Part shown: piece by piece, positions 1-11,460 of the stretch
Layout: the number at the start of each line of letters is the position of its first letter
Position numbering within the stretch: the first letter of the stretch is position 1
DNA from: Wyeomyia smithii
Taxonomy: Eukaryota > Arthropoda > Insecta > Diptera > Culicidae
Direction of reading: 5' to 3'
DNA length: 64,000 bases
Assembly: GCF_029784165.1 (NCBI RefSeq)
Contig: NC_073696.1
Location: 82,148,220 to 82,212,219 of the forward strand
The notes under the pieces: model-generated
What the model was told of the DNA's origin: nothing
The model's input: only the letters and a program-made list of their open reading frames with translations
Database searches by the model: none
Made by a program: the position numbers and the translations under genes

Positions 1-1347
1 TCTCTTGTGGTTCCTATCCCCAAGATTACTGGGACGAATAAAGCCGAAGAGTTCCGTCCCATTAACATGTTGCACACATTAGAGAAAATATTAGAACTTG
101 TTGTAAAAGGCCAGCTGATGAATTATTTAAATAGTAATAACTTGCTAATCCCAGAGCAATCAGGTTATCGAGAGGGTCACTCTTGTGAGTCTGCTTTGAA
201 TCTGGTGTTAGCAAAATGGAAAGAAAAAATCGCGGCTAAAGAAACTATTTTTGCGGTGTTTTTGGATCTAAAACGCGCTTTTGAAACAATTGCTAGGTCC
301 TTATTGTTACAAACATTGGAGCGCTTTGGTATCGTAGGGACAGCATACAAATGGTTTGAAAACTATTTGTGTGCTAGAACTCAGAAGACTCGTTTTAACG
401 ATTTTGATTCGGATTCCATTGCTAATACACTTGGTGTACCGCAAGGAAGTGTTCTAGGGCCCATTTTATTCATTATTTACATTAATGACATGAAGCGAGT
501 TTTACGGTTCTGTGATGTTAATTTATTCGCTGATGACACTGTTCTGTTCATTGCAGCGAAGCATCCGCTTGATGTTGTAGCACTTCTAAACCAAGATTTA
601 CATTATCTAGCGAATTGGTTAAAATTTAAGCAACTAAAGTTAAACATTAGTAAGACAAAGTACTTGATAATTTCTTCAGCCAACTCCAGACTAGACGTAA
701 ATATTGAAATTGATGGTGAGACGATTGATCGCGTAAATGAAATAAAGTATCTTGGAGTAATTATTGATGACAGATTAACTTTTAAGTCTCACATTGATAA
801 TGTCAGCAAAAAAATGGCCAGAAAATACGGTGTCTTGTGCCGGTTAAAGGATGAATTGACTATTAGAAGTAAAATTCAGTTGTACAAGTCAATTATTCCA
901 CCACATATAGATTTCTGCTCATCCATTTTATTCCTGGCAAACAATACGCAAATATTGAGATTGCAACGTTTACAAAATAGAATTATGCGATTAATATTGA
1001 AATGTAATAGATACACTTCCTCGAGTTTTATGCTGGACGCATTGCGATGGCTTTCTGTGAAGCAAAGAGTATATTTTTTGACAATGGTGTTTCTATATAA
1101 AATTTTTAATAATATGTTGCCTCGATATTTGTGTGACCGGATTGATAGAGGAAGAGATTTGCACAGGTACAACACTAGAAACGCGGAAGATGCCAGAACA
1201 CCAAATTTTCTTTTTGGAAGATCACAGAACTCTCTGTTGTACAAAGGAATAAACTTTTTCAATTCGATGCCCAGGCAAGTAAAACGTGCAGCAACAATGG
1301 CAGAGTTTAAACGGCTTTGTATTTCACAGATAAAGTCTGTTTTGTAG
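1..1347 (+). CDS. Non-LTR retrotransposon reverse transcriptase, C-terminal part (5' cut by window edge)
   Basis: This encodes the reverse transcriptase of a LINE-type element, the enzyme for target-primed reverse transcription. The frame is open from base 1 and stops at TAG 1345-1347. Counting from codon 7, the A motif is FLDLKRAFE with the catalytic Asp near residue 87, the B motif is PQGSVLGP at about 145-152, and the C motif FADD is at about 174-177. A thumb-like YLGVIIDDRLTF and a long C-terminal region follow. No RNase H domain is visible before the stop. The frame is intact for 448 codons, while the endonuclease and any ORF1 lie outside the window. Motif style suggests the CR1/Jockey group; the exact clade is not settled. 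Family assignment is strong. Confidence 0.93.
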   Translation, partial: SLVVPIPKITGTNKAEEFRPINMLHTLEKILELVVKGQLMNYLNSNNLLIPEQSGYREGHSCESALNLVLAKWKEKIAAKETIFAVFLDLKRAFETIARSLLLQTLERFGIVGTAYKWFENYLCARTQKTRFNDFDSDSIANTLGVPQGSVLGPILFIIYINDMKRVLRFCDVNLFADDTVLFIAAKHPLDVVALLNQDLHYLANWLKFKQLKLNISKTKYLIISSANSRLDVNIEIDGETIDRVNEIKYLGVIIDDRLTFKSHIDNVSKKMARKYGVLCRLKDELTIRSKIQLYKSIIPPHIDFCSSILFLANNTQILRLQRLQNRIMRLILKCNRYTSSSFMLDALRWLSVKQRVYFLTMVFLYKIFNNMLPRYLCDRIDRGRDLHRYNTRNAEDARTPNFLFGRSQNSLLYKGINFFNSMPRQVKRAATMAEFKRLCISQIKSVL

Positions 1348-1505
1348 ACAGCATAGATTTTTTGTAAATTTATAAAGAAGATTGTAAAATTGAAATATTT
1401 TTTTTTTAATTTATTTGGTACATTAAGTTATTATGTTCATTGATGATGATGGATTTTTTGTTTGAATATAGTTATATAATATTAAATAGTAGAGTAAAAA
1501 AAAAA
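1348..1505 (+). mobile_element. 3' UTR and A-rich tail of the non-LTR element
   Basis: About 150 AT-rich bases follow the reverse-transcriptase stop and end in an A-run at about 1497-1505, as expected for a LINE 3' end. The target-site duplication cannot be tested because the 5' junction is outside the window. The sequence after 1505 is more GC-rich and different in character. Confidence 0.6.
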
Positions 1506-4334
1506 GAGTCGGCTACACATGTTTGAGTCACGCGCGCGGAGACTGACATAGACAATCTTGATATGAGTACATCAGGTTTAAACCCCTGAAATGGAAACAA
1601 AAAGCATATCGGGTTGACAAATTGCTTTTTGGCTTGTAATATTTTCTAAATCATTTCACTTTCTTTTTAACAATTCATCTGTTTTCACAATTTTAAATAG
1701 GGTTAGGAGCGAAAACTGAAAAGGCTTGAGTTTGCCTGTGATCTGTAGAGCTCGTTATCGAGAACTATAGTATCATTGGATCTCTCTCGTAGTTTTAGAT
1801 CGTTATCTAGAACCAATTCTGATTAGTGCACGCTCTTAAACATTAGGTTCAATTCCTAATCAAGTCCAGATAATTTTCGGGTTGGAAACGTTCTGAATGA
1901 GCCTTGGATTGGAAATCCGTCAAATTTTTTTTTTTAATTATTGGTATTCATTTGAAGGGTTACTATGTCTGAAATTAATAACCAGTCCGTTATTTGTTTG
2001 CCAACTGGTTACATTGCATGTTTTTAAAAATATCTCATATAGATAAATCGTCCAGCTCAAACCGATGTAAGGGTATGAGGTGGGACCATCATCATCATTC
2101 TCTCTGCTCCCCACACGTTCGGTAGGCAGTCCGACAGCAACTGACGACAGCATACATGCAACTCCAAATGGGCTGTTATTTTTCATCTCCTTATGTCTGT
2201 TGGTTTTTCCAAGCTGTCGCAAATGACAGCCTATAATCTTCCGACATCCTTCAGCACGAATCCGAGCGGGATGTCAGGTGATTATGATATAGTATATTGT
2301 TGCTTCCCAGTCATTTTCCTAAGCTTGGACGCGCGTTTTGATTTCAGCAACAAACAGCTGTCAAAATTCAAAAGCGGACATTTTTCCGAGTCGTTTGAAA
2401 TTTTGTTCTCCTGGTTGCAATTGAAGCAATTGCCGATTCCGGTGAGTGATTTTAATTATGGACTTCGGTTCATATCACCACAATGAGAACAGTAGACCAG
2501 ATATTCGGTAGTTTGTTTGTCGACTTCCTCCAGCTACTGCTGCAGTGCCGAAATTGGATCCAACGAGATCGATTTGGCCACATTCAACAATTTTGCCAAC
2601 TTGGCGTGCGAGTAGTTCGCGATGCGCGAGCAAAATTTTGACCTTTTGCTTATCTTGCTTCGACGCCATTTTCACAACCGAAGAGCAAATGTCAAAACCA
2701 AACATAAGGCATGATACTATACAGATGCATCCTTAATTTGAAGGGTGTTCAGGTTATTATTTATACCTACACGATAAAAATGAAACGGCAAATTAAAGTT
2801 GACCCATTTTTGACCGTAACGCTCTTTATTGTTAGATATATTATTTTCCTGACTATAAGTATTATCTTAAGCTTCGTTTTAATCATTTACAGGTATTTTT
2901 TTTGTTTTTAATCTTCCGGAATCATTGGTTAAATCTTAGTATCGTGTTCTAAACATTTTCCGTATCATAATGATAGTCTACTTACAGCTGTTATGCATGA
3001 TTTTCTACTTTTAAAAAAGATGCCAATGTAACTCAAGAATAGAAACAGATATGTAATCATTAATTTTGTAGAATTCTATATGCAGAACATAACACTTTTT
3101 GCTAAGAGAATTAAATACATTCATCGCCATACTTTTGAAAATAAATGCGAATTACCTGCTATATTTAAAACGACACGAAATCTGTTTTGTATTACTAAGA
3201 AAAGGTTATTACAGTAGAACTGCATTTGGGGTTTTTACGAATTCAACATTTTCAAGCGATACAGTTCAGCTGTAGTGTTGTTGACGATGTGACGGCAATC
3301 TCGTTATTCACGGTTTTCCTCAATATAGCAACCACATATCAAATGTTGTGCGGGTTTGTCGTCATTATTTAGCAATCGAAATGGTGACTTTGTTTTGTTA
3401 CTAACAAAATTGGGCACCCCCTGGCATGCGACCATTTTTCTATAGATTGCGTATTAGTATGTGTGCGCGGATGAAATAGTATATACCTATGCATATATAC
3501 ACTATTACTGTACCCCTGATTATATTTTTTTCTAGTTAATATAATCAAGTTTCAAATTTCATCCATGTCCAATTTAAAATATACTGCGCTAATTTGTTTC
3601 CGTATTACGAACACACATCGAAGCGTCCGCCATTATGCTGCCTGAGGAGCTGAATAGGTTTAAGTTTTTTCCTATTGTATACTAATGATTAAGTCTTTAT
3701 TTAGAATTTAGTTTAGTTCGATATCAAGTAATGAAAAAATACAAAGAGAATTCCAATATAGACCAGTATTTTACATCGCAAATGATCAGAATAACTAAAA
3801 CGCTAATTTGAACAGCCAACCTTGATTATCACCTCCCACAAAGAAGCTGCGGAAAGCCCTTCGAGTCACTTGAATAGCGCATGCTTCTGGTACAGTTGAA
3901 TGAGTAGTCGTCCTGGTAATCTGTGTTTAAGGTATAATGGGTTAATTCCGTTTGCACCCGTAAATAGATGTTTTATTTGTCTAGTCATTTAACGGCAGTA
4001 TGGCGACACGAATAATTGAAAACTGTTTGTGTAAATTTAGTACAAATCAAATTAACGTTTCAAATGTGTCGATAATTGTTTGTATTTTAGCATTCGTATG
4101 TGATTTTTCTGATAGACCTTGTTATACTGTCATTCAACCTTCATGCACTAAATTAATTTTAGAGATAGCTTTGGTTGTCCTTATGACGATTATTGTACTA
4201 TACATGTTGTGAAAAAATCTCTCTTAAATCACAGGGTTGCTAGTTTGTTGACAACTTTTGCAATATTTGTTGTAATATAACATTTTTTTGAGGTCAGGTT
4301 TTTTCAAACTACGTCATTTATAGTTTAAAATATA
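1506..4334. other. Intergenic, no recognisable gene
   Basis: I see no supportable coding region here. Small open frames such as 2475-2705 (-) lack recognisable motifs. The stretch is AT-rich with simple A/T runs. A tRNA T-arm-like sequence near 1842-1860 is too short to call. Confidence 0.5.
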
Positions 4335-4694
4335 CACAGCAACAATTCTGAATTTCACACGTCACGTAAAATATTTTCTCATTTAAATTTCAGTTGCTTC
4401 TGACGTATACGACGATTTCGTTTGAAAATTATGTGCGATATCATTTAAATTTCAGTTGTTTCTGACGTAAACCACGATTTCGTTTAATAATTATGTGCAA
4501 TATTGTTTAAATTTGCGTGAAATATTATGGAATTTTCTATCATAAGCGATGGAGGCAATTCTTCATATATTTTTCTTAAATTATGTGCAATACATAATTT
4601 TCAAACAAACTCGTGGTTTACGTCAGAAGCAACTGAAATTTGAATGAGAAAATATTTTATGTGACGCGTAATATTAGGTTTTTTTTTCACTGTG
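4335..4694. mobile_element. Palindromic MITE, TA-flanked, CACAG ends
   Basis: The ends are inverted repeats. The left begins CACAGCAACAATTC and the right ends in CACTGTG, and both are flanked by TA (4333-4334 and 4695-4696). Both arms contain a version of the core TTCAGTTGCTTCTGACGTA. The left arm also carries an internal direct duplication of about 60 bp (the core near 4392 recurs near 4453). It has no coding capacity. The TA target site suggests mobilisation by a Tc1/mariner-type transposase, which is inference. Confidence 0.75.
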
Positions 4695-4696
4695 TA

Positions 4697-5061
4697 TTGT
4701 TTCTTCTTGCTTTTCGCTATATACCTGCTATATTCAATGGTTTTACTGTACGCAACGATGTTATCCTTTAAGCGACAATAAAGCAGTGTAAGTTATGAGC
4801 ACTAAAGTATGATGTATGTTACGAAAGCTTTTTATGATCTGACCAAAGTGCCACAGACTGTGCAACTTACGCTTCATACTGTAACTCCGCAGTGAAATAC
4901 TAGATGGCAGCACTACTGAAGGCTGCGGTGTGCTTTTCGCTTGCATTTTATTTACCTCGTACGTTTGCACTATCTTCGAGTGGAGGCGCAAGATATGTTA
5001 TAATGTTAAAAGCATGATATGTCCCCACATATCTTTATTCGTGTTCTGAGCAGTTGAAATA
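4697..5061. other. Unannotated spacer
   Basis: Nothing recognisable lies between two MITEs. One short minus-strand open frame (4761-4991) has no motif and is treated as chance. Confidence 0.4.
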
Positions 5062-5133
5062 CAGACCCCGTTCGTTTGTGGCGCGGTTCGACAACAAAAA
5101 TTTGTGCATGTTGCTGATATCAAACGGGGTCTG
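5062..5133. mobile_element. 72-bp palindromic mini-MITE
   Basis: The segment begins CAGACCCCGTT and ends AACGGGGTCTG, with TA on both sides (5060-5061 and 5134-5135). The loop is about 35 bases. The size and TA flanks fit a minimal Tc1/mariner-type MITE consisting of little more than its terminal repeats. Confidence 0.7.
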
Positions 5134-5371
5134 TATTACGTAGACAGTGAGATGGGTGGAATTAATGTTGGTTGTAAACATCAACTTGACGTCGGAGCTT
5201 GCAACTTAAAATTATTTTTTGTTAGTTCCAAATAATTTCAAATGCATTAATTGCGGTCATCAAGGAACGTCATGTGCATTGAAACAACCATAACAGACTT
5301 GCGATCAGAGTTCAAAAATAAGATTGGTTTGTAAACTAAAATACAACAACTAAACAACTAAAATACAACTA

Positions 5372-6084
5372 AAATGCAACAAAAATTGACTTTTTTCTGC
5401 CTTGGTTTCTATACATAATATTATTTGTGTATTTTGATGCAAAACCTAATCTCCCCGAGTTTGACCATAATTCAACTTAAGGGGCAACAATGGCGCAATT
5501 TCGAATTTTTGAGAAATCGGAAATTTTCGATGTTTTTCGACGTCATTTTGTTTTAAAGCCAAATATCAAAGTTCTAAGAGTTTGTCCCCATATGAGCATC
5601 TTCTTACCCATGTTTAAAAAAAAAACAGATCTTTAATCGGACAAAAACTGAGCTTAAAACGGTGTTTCTACGAAAACGGTTTCGGCATGGTTTCAGTATA
5701 TTTCACAAAGCAAAATAATATCGAGTATGTCTGAGCATTAATGGAAATGCGATAATATCTAAGAATAGTAGTCAAATTATGTCTTATATTGAGTTAAAAA
5801 GTCTCAGGCTCAGTTTTTGTCCGATTTAAGATCTGTTTTTTTTTTTTTAAAGATAGGTAGGAAGTTGCTAATATGTGAACAAACTCTTAATATTTTGATA
5901 TTTGGCTTTAAAACAAAATGGCGTCGAAAAATCATCGAAAATTTCCGATTGCTCAAAAATTCAAAATGGCGCCATTGTTGCCCCTTAAGTTAAAATATGT
6001 TCAAACTCGGGGAATTTTGGTTGTCGTCAAACATCGTCAAAAAATCATAGATAGAAACCAAGGCAAAAAAAATGTTGCACTGTG
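5372..6084. mobile_element. Long palindromic MITE, CACAGTGCAACA family
   Basis: Two arms of about 300 bp (roughly 5372-5670 and 5790-6084) are inverted repeats. They share landmarks such as GGGGCAACAATGGCGC, AAGCCAAATATCAAA and CGGACAAAAACTGAGC. The right end is GCACTGTG followed by TAA; the left end is degenerate. There is no coding region. A second, half-length member of the family lies at 18207-18590. Confidence 0.8.
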
Positions 6085-6087
6085 TAA

Positions 6088-6980
6088 TCAATTATGAAAT
6101 GTTATTAACTAATGTTACTAATAAAACATTGCTGGGTCAGTGAATGGTATGTATCGTTTCAGAAAATCTGATTTATTCACTAATTTTTAGTCTAAACACA
6201 TAATTCTACAAACTGAAATTGGTTTATTTTAAGTGAGAGTAATATCAGAAGACTATTCAATGTTTGAAAATTTTTATGCATAATTATTTTCCAATTAGGC
6301 TGATACAAATTTCGAATTCTTTTTATGTCCAAGGTTATCAAAGTTAGCAGAGGGGGTGGCAGAAACAAAAAAAAACCGAGACGAAAAAAAAAAGAAATAT
6401 CTCTGATCAAAGTTTGTGTGCAAGTTATGACGTTTGTAACTTGCACTCAAATAAATGTTGAAAAATAACACTTTATTATTATTATTATTTATTTCGCTTG
6501 CCTTTCGACGATACTCTCGCTGTCACCTGACTTGTTTGTTGCTAAATTAAGCATTTATGTTGTCGGAAAACCAATGATAAGAAAACGGTTTGAGCCTTTT
6601 TTTTCCTCCCCTTCCAATATTCAAGATTTTCGAAGGGGGGGGGGGGGGGTGACATAAAATGAAAATAAAATTTGTAACGGTCTTATAGTAAATGATTTCC
6701 AATTATAGTAAATGGTTTTCGTGGTTATTTTCAATTAAAAAGAAATTATTATCAACTTCTAAAAAACGATTTTTTTCCAAAATACGCCTTTTTACTGAGC
6801 TATTTGTGGTTCTTCAGTAACAACCATAGGCTCATAGAAACAATGTGTGGTCAATATTACACATTTCACTATATGATAGCACGAAGGTTGGATGAATGAT
6901 TCAAAAGTATCTCCGTGAATGTGAACATAATTCAAATAAATTTTTCATGGAAGGTTATTATATTAGCTTACTTGCACTTG
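6088..6980. other. AT-rich spacer with simple repeats
   Basis: No gene is visible. It contains a TTA/ATT microsatellite near 6472-6491 and a G homopolymer near 6636-6650. Confidence 0.5.
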
Positions 6981-6989
6981 TGTGAAATG

Positions 6990-7433
6990 GACTTCTCCTC
7001 ATAGCTTACGTCCTTCGTGGGGGAAGTAAATTACGAAGTGCCCTGCCAGTCGTTGCCATCCACGGTGAGATATATCTCGTCGTCCATCAGCACTACCACG
7101 TCGGGATTCACCAGAAAAATCGACTTGACCATCTTATTCAGCCGCTGACGCTACGTCATTGCATGCAGCTCCCTTCGCCAGGTACATTTTCGCTGTTTGA
7201 TCCGCCCCGACCTCACGGCCAAGCGTACGCAGCGATGTAGCCACTTTCCCTCGGTATTCCCCTTCAGCATCCTTTGGAGTTTCTTGTCGCTCAGGGTCGT
7301 CGGTTGTCTGGACTCTCGTCGGTTGTCCGGGCTTTCTTTCAATACTCTGATTGTTGTCCAATAGTGCCAAGAAGTTGTAGACAAGCATAGAAATCACTAG
7401 CAATATTTCATGCAAATGTGTTCTTTGATTCAT
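6990..7433 (-). pseudogene. Fragment of a second-family DD37E (IS630/Tc1/mariner) transposase
   Basis: On the minus strand the sequence reads a recognisable transposase N-terminal and central part: LALLDNNQSIERKPG, then a threonine/leucine-rich linker, then a VDGNDWQGT-like block near 7040. The same blocks occur in the copy at 15924-16448 (+) (LALLDYNQSIERKTG and DDNNWQGTP), which identifies it as a relic of that family. Frames shift several times, so it is non-functional. It ends just outside the terminal repeat of the separate element starting at 7453. Confidence 0.7.
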
Positions 7434-7452
7434 CAGTTATCGTTCAACTGTA

Positions 7453-8744
7453 GACTGTTCCGAAGATTATAAATACATCTTCTTTCTTGAATAAAACAAA
7501 AAATACAGGATTTTTCGGGTCATTTTATTCTGAAATATAGATAATAAGTGTTTTCTTTCCAGTTTCAATTCAAGTTGGGATTATTTTTCGTAGGATACGT
7601 GAGTTCTCTAACTTTTCTCACACTACTCATAAGCTTTTGCACAGTGTGTTCTCCAACCATTTTTACCACTTTAAGCCAATCTTTTTTAAATTTTTCAACA
7701 TTGTCCGCTGGTTTGATATATTTCCTCAGCTTTGCCTTGGCCAAAGCCCAAAAAGTTTCAATTGGGCGAATTTCAGGGCAGTTTGGAGGATTCATCTCCT
7801 TTGGGACACATGTGACATTATTTGTTTTACACCACCCTAGTGCATCCTTAGAGTAATGGCAGGAAGCAAGATCCGGCCAAAACATTGGAGGATTGTTCTG
7901 CTGCTTAACCATGGGTAACAACCTTTTCTGCAAACACTCTTTCACGTAAATTTTACCATTCATTGTGTCATTCGTAATGAATGGACGAGATATTTTCCCA
8001 CATTCACAAATGGCTGCCAAACCATTACTTTCTTGCCGAATTTTTCGGTGTAAATGGCTTTCACTGGTCCAGGGACATCCTTTCCCTTCGGTGATGTATA
8101 AAATTGCGGTTCTGGCAGAGTCTTATAGTCCAGTTTTATGTAGGTTTCGTCATCCATGATAACACACCCAATTTTTGGTCAGAAGTTTGCCATAAAGCTT
8201 CCGAGCTCTCGGTTTCACAGATTCAGCTTGTTTTGGATTTTGTTTTGGCTGCTTCTGCTTCCGACGGGTCTGCAGACCCATTCTTCCCTTGGCACGCATA
8301 ACGTTACTCGCCGAGGTTCCAAGCTTTCTCGCCACATCTCGTACTGATCCTGAAGGATGCCGCTTGTAGTATTCCTTAACCTTTTTGTCCATTGTGGGAT
8401 CAACAGGCCCTGGTTTTCTACCACGTCTTGGGGCATCAGTAAATGTGCACTCTTCACAATACTTCCGCAATGCGGTTTGAACTGCTCCGACTCTTATACC
8501 TTCTTCTCTGGCTAATTTTCTTATAGAAAGACCACTCACGGTGCCCCATTTGTGCACAATTCGCTTTCTTTACTCGGGAGAAAGCCCACGCATTTTCAAA
8601 ATTTCGCACTAAATGTTAGAAAAAATGACAGCATCTGTTTCTTTTGGATGTAAACAACAGGACGCAGCCAAGGTTTGGTTGAATACTTCACGTTATTTGA
8701 AATGACGGTTGATCATAAGTGTATTTATAATTATCGGAACGGTC
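7453..8744 (-). mobile_element. ITmD37E-type Tc1/mariner transposon, both terminal repeats present
   Basis: A 1,292-bp element has terminal inverted repeats of about 25 bp. The left starts GACTGTTCCGAAGATTATAA, and the right arm read inward starts GACCGTTCCGATAATTATAA. TA dinucleotides flank both ends (7451-7452 and 8745-8746). The transposase lies on the minus strand. Length, TA duplication and the DD37E spacing fit the mosquito ITmD37E group. The ends look intact, so the copy might be mobilised in trans, but its own transposase is broken. Confidence 0.9.
7565..8593 (-). pseudogene. DD37E transposase, frameshifted
   Basis: The enzyme would cut and paste its element using a DDE active site. 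The likely start is the ATG at 8593-8591 (MRGLSPE), with an in-frame TAA shortly after. The next frame (to about 8150) carries a helix-turn-helix region (IRKLAREEGIRVGAVQTAL) and a basic RRGRKPG hinge. A shift near 8155 leads to MDDETYIKLDY (first Asp). Another near 8010-8020 leads to FWPDLASCHYSKD (second Asp) and RPIETFW (Glu). There are 37 residues between the second Asp and the Glu. About 340 codons in total is normal for the family. At least one stop and two frameshifts make it a pseudogene. Confidence 0.9.
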
Positions 8745-8933
8745 TATATTCCCACTCGCGTATAAGTTTTCCATAGAAACGCTGCTGATTGTTTCTCTAT
8801 TCTAAGAGTTCCGAATACCATAGAAGGAGACTGAATGATTCAAACACGATAGTATTTATTGTATCCAAGTTCACTTGCGTTTAACATTATCGCGAGAATC
8901 TTTGAGATATTATCGCCAGTGATATAAAATTAT

Positions 8934-9145
8934 AAGTCTCCCAGCTGGTCTCGAGGTACGATGCTGGCCTAACCAGCCAGCCGTCGTAGGTTCGAGTCCC
9001 GGCTCAGGAGAGACTGTTAGTGTCAGTAGGATCGTAGCGCTAGCCCCGCAATTGTCCTGTACACTTAACAGTTGGCTGCGAAGTCTGTGTATAATAAACA
9101 GAAGGTCGAGTTCCGATACGGAATGTAGCACCAAGGCTTTGCTTT
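8934..9145 (+). mobile_element. tRNA-derived SINE with 13-bp target duplication
   Basis: The 212-bp element is bounded by direct repeats GATATAAAATTAT (8921-8933 and 9146-9158), a textbook short-retroposon duplication. A tRNA-like head contains an A-box-like TGGTCTCGAGG and a clear B box GGTTCGAGTCC at 8989-8999, an internal RNA polymerase III promoter. The tail has no A-run and ends CAAGGCTTTGCTTT. Related copies lie at 19112-19340 and 19405-19580. Confidence 0.9.
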
Positions 9146-9158
9146 GATATAAAATTAT

Positions 9159-9605
9159 GAATCCAAATGAACGTTAGATTGCATTCAATTGTTTGCTTAT
9201 CGGAGCAAGCAGGTATCATCAATGCTAACAAAAATTGAAGCATGGTGCATTAGCATGTGATACTTGAAATCACCAAGAATCATCGTGGTATATCACGGTG
9301 TAAACACGACGTGGAGTAGCCGAATTCCGCCTACAAGCAACCAACATTTGAAAGAATCATTGCGATCGCTTGAGTGCAATCGTTTACGATTTTTTCGTGA
9401 AACACTCGCTATATGTTGCTCGCTCCACCTAAAGCAGGCAATACTGAAACAAAATCATCAAAGAAAGCCACCATATATTTCTTTGCTCTTAGTTGTTTCT
9501 TGCATGCGTGAGAATGTGTAACTTGTAATAGCGATGTTGGTGCGTGTGAAGGTGAACCTATGAAAAATCGGCAATTTTTGTCCGTTTTTTTATTGAAAAC
9601 GGTAA
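9159..9605. other. Unannotated spacer
   Basis: The 85-codon open frame at 9264-9521 (+) shows no recognisable motif. I see no other structure. Confidence 0.4.
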
Positions 9606-9745
9606 CGCTCTAGTACCCAATGCTGCCTTTTGGCGGGCTTCAGTCAAACCTTTAAAAAGCTTCAATAAATACTTAAAAAGTGATTATAATGTTTCATAGT
9701 GATTTCACCGAAGTCCGTCTAGAAATAAACTTGCGCACCAGAGGG
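9606..9745. mobile_element. piggyBac-like MITE, degenerate copy
   Basis: The ends resemble the cleaner copy at 52796-52934: a left CTCTAGTACCCA and a right CACCAGAGGG followed by TTAA. Internal blocks (AAAGCTTCAATAAATACTTAAAAA, in two parts, and GATTTCACCGAAGTCCG) match that copy in inverse order or with substitutions. The left TTAA is lost. It is non-coding. Confidence 0.6.
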
Positions 9746-9814
9746 TTAAGCATAAATTTGTTAGTGACTTTTCATGACAAGAGTCATTGGGAATAACAAC
9801 GAGCTTGGCGAGTA

Positions 9815-10225
9815 TACCCGATCAGTCAAAAATACCAGGATTATAACAAATCTTGATATTTTGTTACGAACTTTTTGTATCAACTTGTGTTCAAAACTTG
9901 GTCTCGTTAATAGTTAAAATATCAAAATTACTTACTGATTGTTACAAATTATAGCAAGTTTTGTAAGGTGTTTGGCAGAAAAAGATCAGAATTAGTTAGA
10001 ATGTACAATATTTTGTTAATTTAATAACAAATTTTGTTATAAATATGCTTTAAAAACACACTTTTGAACGTTCAAGTGCCAGATGAACTGAAATTGATAT
10101 AATTATGTACTTTTTATCATTCTGGCATAGCAAGAATATTACAGGCTTTGTTATTTCTATCAGCTTTAGATGTTTTTTTGTTACCCGTTTGTTATAATCG
10201 TTTGATCGGCTAAAACCCATGAACA
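9815..10225. repeat. AT-rich imperfect palindrome (TTATAACAAA-rich)
   Basis: The left edge carries CGATCAGTCAAAAATACC then GATTATAACAAA. The right edge carries TTTGTTATAATCG then TTTGATCGG, roughly its inverse. The interior is rich in TTGTTA/TAACAA words. It probably is a decayed MITE, and the boundaries are approximate. Confidence 0.4.
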
Positions 10226-10554
10226 TTCTCATCACGAGTGCTAAAAATTGTATGATTGGGATAATCAGAAAAGTAATAAAGCTTCATAAAAAATGTCATT
10301 ATTTTTGGCACAACATAATGAGTACGAAACGAGAGTAGTAGAATGAAGTAATATTTCTCAACAGTTGAAAATCATTACCCGTTCACAAAAATACCTCTTT
10401 TTTGTTCCAATTTTAGAAAACTGAACAAAAGGTGCTCTTAACTGAAGAAATATCAAGCATTTATAATGGATCAGGTGCGTAACTCGAAAACCGGCAAAAA
10501 GTGTTCGTCTTTTGGGGTTATCCACGAAATAAGACATTTTTAAAAGGAGCTTGG

Positions 10555-10690
10555 CCGTCGCAAAGTTACAGAGTGCGCTGTGACAAGCGGGTGGCCGTGG
10601 GTTCGAATCTTAGTATCAGGCCATTTGATTGTCAAAGAACTTTAACATGGGTTTATTCTCAGGCTCTCCACCTGCCTTCAAGCTGAATTT
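10555..10690 (+). repeat. SINE-like segment with B box
   Basis: It contains GGGTTCGAATCT near 10598 after a GC-richer stretch, a tRNA-like B box. A weakly related segment (GATTACAGAGTCCGCTC) lies near 38295. No target duplication was found. Confidence 0.4.
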
Positions 10691-10694
10691 TATG

Positions 10695-11060
10695 GTACCC
10701 CTATTGACATTCTCTCTAACAAAATAATTGCCTCCTATAATAAAACTGGCCTGAGTGAAGTATAACAGTTCGCTCCAGGAAATCGTTTTTTTGGTTCAAT
10801 ATTGGCTGGAGGAACGAAGTTTCGATAAGACACATTTCTCTTGACAAAATAAGTTCTTTTTAAAGTAAAACTGATCAGAGGAATATTAATTCTCTCCAGA
10901 GAATTGTAATTGACGATATTGGCGCGGGGAACGAGATTTCGATAAGACTCCTTCCTCTTGACATAATAAGAATAGACCTGGTTAGAGAGAAACGTTAGGT
11001 GGAGTCTTTCTCCAGGGAACTGTAATTTGGTGATATTGGTAGGATGAAAAAGAGGCTCGG
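10695..11060. repeat. Degenerate tandem repeat, about 118-bp period
   Basis: Blocks such as GAACGAAGTTTCGATAAGAC near 10812 and GAACGAGATTTCGATAAGAC near 10930 recur about 118 bp apart, each followed by a CTCTTGACA(A/T)AATAAG block. The left part is related in inverse orientation to about 37905-37990. Overlapping open frames on the minus strand (for example 10735-11160) are treated as chance. Confidence 0.6.
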
Positions 11061-11179
11061 TATAGTAGAGCAGTAAACATGAAACGAAAGGGCAAAACAT
11101 CACACACATGCACAGTATAAACGATAAGCATATCATCAAAAGTGATACTGCCAATAACATGAAGTGGGGAGTACAGAAA

Positions 11180-11460
11180 ACACTTGGGCAAAATCACAAT
11201 AGATCAAAGGTTATTCATATGAACAGGTTCTATGTAAGTATCAACGTCTTTAGTAATACGAGGTCGAGCGTTGTCATGTAGTAGAATCACTTTTTCGCAT
11301 AGTGCTCGGCTCAATAATAACGATACTGTTCCCCGATGATGGTTTTGTTCTGACCTGATCCTATCAAATACACAGCATAACCTTCGTCTATATTCGTCTT
11401 AGCCGACGACGTGGAAGCATGCCTGGGTAGTTCTCATAACTTAGATACTTTTATTCTAGG
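11180..11460 (-). pseudogene. mariner (DD34D) transposase fragment
   Basis: The minus-strand translation shows scattered mariner blocks: a region resembling the ...QHDNARPH... neighbourhood near 11260-11300, and a histidine/serine-rich linker near 11400-11430 also seen at 38960-39000. Multiple stops and frameshifts make it a relic. Confidence 0.55.

Noticed and set aside
1800..1862. tRNA-like sequence (GATTAGTGCA, then ATTAGGTTCAATTCCTAAT), possibly a nuclear mitochondrial fragment
   Set aside because: Only a D-arm-like and a T-arm-like phrase are visible. No full cloverleaf or flanking mitochondrial gene could be recognised.
2475..2705. 76-codon minus frame starting near a MASKQDKQKVKIL phrase
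   Set aside because: It vaguely recalls a transposase N-terminus, but no continuation or motif supports it.
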